In this document: positions 62,624 through 64,000 of the stretch, piece by piece
How the letters are laid out: every line of letters starts with the position of its first letter
Position numbering within the stretch: the stretch's first letter is position 1
Origin: Actibacterium sp. 188UL27-1
GTDB lineage: Bacteria; Pseudomonadota; Alphaproteobacteria; Rhodobacterales; Rhodobacteraceae
Direction: 5' to 3'
NCBI RefSeq assembly: GCF_016901225.1
Contig: NZ_JAFEUL010000015.1
Coordinates: forward strand, 50,564-114,563
DNA: 64,000 bases
Position numbers and translations under genes: made by a program
Notes under the pieces: model-generated
The model's database searches: none
What the model was told of the DNA's origin: nothing
What the model saw: the letters and a program-made list of their open reading frames with translations, nothing else

Positions 62624-63331
62624 TTATTGCAATCCTAGAAGGCGGCGCAGCGGGCCACCAGTCACTTTGGCGTTGCCTTTGCGTGAAGGTTTGTGGCTGA
62701 TCCAGGTGCCCAGCACGATTTTGGTCTGGGATGTGTCGCCAAACCGTTGTGCAACCCCCGCCTTCAACGCGAGGTTGGGATGGGCCTGCCAGACCAGGGA
62801 GGCCTCGACCTCCGTCTCGACATCCAGCCCATGGTCAAGGCGCAGTTGGCCGATGGCCTTCCACCGCTGGCCCAGATTGCGGCCATAGGTACCTTCCAGC
62901 CGTGTGGTGGTGTCACCGTCCAGCCATTCGACCGACCCTTCGAGCTGTGCCCAGCCTTTCGGCAGCCCGCGCCCCCAGGCGAGCCCGGCGCGGTAAAGTG
63001 GCGTGATGTCCAGATCCTGCACATCCGCTCCCAGCGACAGTTCGGCGGCGAATTTGTTCATGGCGTCCGGTTTGGACAAGGGAAAGCGCACAAAGATCCG
63101 ACCGGCGCCGCGATAGCGCAGCAGATGCAGCGCATCGACGTCGATCCAGGCATCGGCGCCAAAGGTCAGCTTGGGCCGGACCCCGTATTCGGCATAAAGC
63201 GCGCCGGTCTGCTGATCCCCGTCCAGCGTGGCCTCGCCCGAGACAAAGAACGCCCCATGCTCCTGCGGCCATGCCCCCGCCAGGGCAACCGCCGGGCACA
63301 GCCAAAAGAGAAGAACCAAGACACGCCACAT
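62624..63331 (-). CDS. Hypothetical secreted beta-rich protein
   Basis: 235 residues, signal peptide VLVLLFWLCPAVALAG. The mature part has alternating strands (GAFFVSGEATLDGDQQTGALYAEYGV, RLEGTYGRNLGQRWKAIGQLRL, EASLVWQAHPNLALKAGVAQRFG), as in small outer-membrane barrels. No family is named. It begins 22 bp upstream of the hydrolase, so the two may be one operon. Confidence 0.7.
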   Translation of the reverse strand: MWRVLVLLFWLCPAVALAGAWPQEHGAFFVSGEATLDGDQQTGALYAEYGVRPKLTFGADAWIDVDALHLLRYRGAGRIFVRFPLSKPDAMNKFAAELSLGADVQDLDITPLYRAGLAWGRGLPKGWAQLEGSVEWLDGDTTTRLEGTYGRNLGQRWKAIGQLRLDHGLDVETEVEASLVWQAHPNLALKAGVAQRFGDTSQTKIVLGTWISHKPSRKGNAKVTGGPLRRLLGLQ

Positions 63332-63407
63332 GCCCGATGCTATGCTGATCGCGTGTTAAGATTGGCTTAACCGTGTTTCGACCCGTAACGAGTGGAAGGG
63401 ACTGACA

Positions 63408-63796
63408 ATGTTTCGAGCATTGCTTTTGGCCGCGGCCGTATTGACCGGCGGAGCCGCCCAGGCGCAGGAATTATTGGCGGGCTATTATACAAGCATCCGC
63501 GCGGAAGATTTCTATAATTCCCGCGGGGTCCGGTTGACAAAGGTTGAGGATATCATACAGCAGGACCGTGCCAATTTCCACCGGTTCGGCATCCGCCATG
63601 ACGGGATCAGTCCGATCCGTTCTTTGGCAACCGCGCCACCCGCGCCCGCATCCCCAACCTCTATTACAATGGCCCCGGCACCGAGGCCTATATCGTGCAA
63701 GCATTGAGAGAAGGCCGCAGGAAATACCTCTATATCCGCATCTTCGGCCAAAACGGGGTGCCCCAATACATCATCGTCGGAGAAGGCGCGGGATAA
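63408..63796 (+). pseudogene. Small secreted protein, broken by a single-base frameshift
   Basis: The first part is FRALLLAAAVLTGGAAQAQ, a signal peptide, followed by YYTSIRAEDFYNSRGVRLT to FHRFGIRHDG at about residue 66. From there, one frame gives unrelated residues, but shifting by one base continues DPFFGNRATRARIPNLYYNG to KYLYIRIFGQNGVPQYIIVGEG and a stop at 63794. The break lies at the GGG at 63603-63605, where one G seems lost. The intact product would be about 129 residues. A sequencing error is possible. Followed by an IS end at 63881. Confidence 0.8.
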
Positions 63797-63880
63797 GCCG
63801 TATGTGAAAGGTTAATAACGCCTAGCTATTTGCTTATTTACGGGCACCGACGAAAATGCCTGTCATTACCATTCCATCTA

Positions 63881-64000
63881 GGGTCAGGACCCATTGATTT
63901 CCTTTGAGCGGGATGATTCACCGGTCGAAAATCGAGTGGTGATATGATCGATCTATATTGGCTGGATGACGCGCAAATGGCGCGTCTTGAACCCTACTTT
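63881..64000 (+). mobile_element. Left end of an IS5-family insertion sequence (cut by window end)
   Basis: GGGTCAGGACCCATTGATTT at 63881 has the form of an IS5-group terminal repeat, preceded by CTA at 63878-63880, a possible target-site sequence. The transposase start lies 63 bp inside. The element continues beyond the window, so its right end and duplication cannot be seen. Confidence 0.75.
63944..64000 (+). CDS. IS5-family transposase, N-terminal 19 residues
   Basis: MIDLYWLDDAQMARLEPYF is the standard opening of IS5-family transposases of the kind found in Rhodobacteraceae. The gene is cut at the window end. The decayed copy at 37-38 kb shares the YWxxD...L motif. Confidence 0.82.
   Translation, partial: MIDLYWLDDAQMARLEPYF

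Overview
The window looks like chromosomal DNA from a marine alphaproteobacterium of the Rhodobacteraceae/Roseobacter type. Base composition is GC-rich. It carries aerobic cobaltochelatase genes (CobS, CobT), an imuA-imuB-dnaE2 mutasome cassette behind a GAAC-N7-GAAC SOS box, a class I lysyl-tRNA synthetase, GatB, tripartite tricarboxylate (TTT) transporters, a non-pyrrolysine MttB-family protein, sulfatases and a vanadium haloperoxidase. The genus cannot be named from sequence reading alone. No tRNA, rRNA, CRISPR array or replication origin was recognised.

Layout. 0-2.7 kb: sugar or cyclitol oxidation genes (two Gfo/Idh/MocA dehydrogenases around an IolE-like TIM barrel), closed by a perfect 33-bp inverted repeat. 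2.8-8.6 kb: SOS-controlled translesion synthesis cassette. 8.8-9.7 kb: ECF sigma factor with a small membrane protein. 9.8-24.3 kb: cobT, an NTF2-flavin monooxygenase fusion, aminopeptidase P, a ClC channel and a FAD oxidase, then cobS, a J-domain protein and BolA. 25.2-26.1 kb: a Tae4-like peptidoglycan amidase overlapping a putative periplasmic immunity gene, with no secretion system nearby. 26.2-36.9 kb: gatB, homoserine dehydrogenase, TetR, PleD-like diguanylate cyclase, HAD phosphatase and MttB family.

37-38 kb holds a decayed IS5-family transposase. 38.2-39.9 kb holds an H-NOX-like protein, apparently without the heme-ligating histidine, coupled to a GGDEF cyclase. 40-47.5 kb is a likely sulfate-ester module: a TTT transporter co-transcribed with one sulfatase, and divergently a MarR regulator, a second sulfatase and an MBL-fold hydrolase. 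A broken secreted-protein gene follows at 47.5-48.3 kb. 48.6-54 kb is amino-acid metabolism: class III aminotransferase, Ser/Thr dehydratase-like protein, aromatic amino-acid decarboxylase-like protein, and Lrp divergent from phenylalanine hydroxylase.

54-64 kb: TerB-like protein, class I LysRS, an alpha/beta hydrolase with a VPLPA-CTERM sorting tail, a vanadium-dependent haloperoxidase, small secreted proteins, a frameshifted secreted gene, and the left end of an IS5-family element cut by the window edge.

The items most worth a second look are the H-NOX-like/GGDEF pair with lost heme ligands, the orphan Tae4-type effector/immunity pair, the sulfatase-TTT module, the sorted hydrolase, and the dispersed hairpin repeats.
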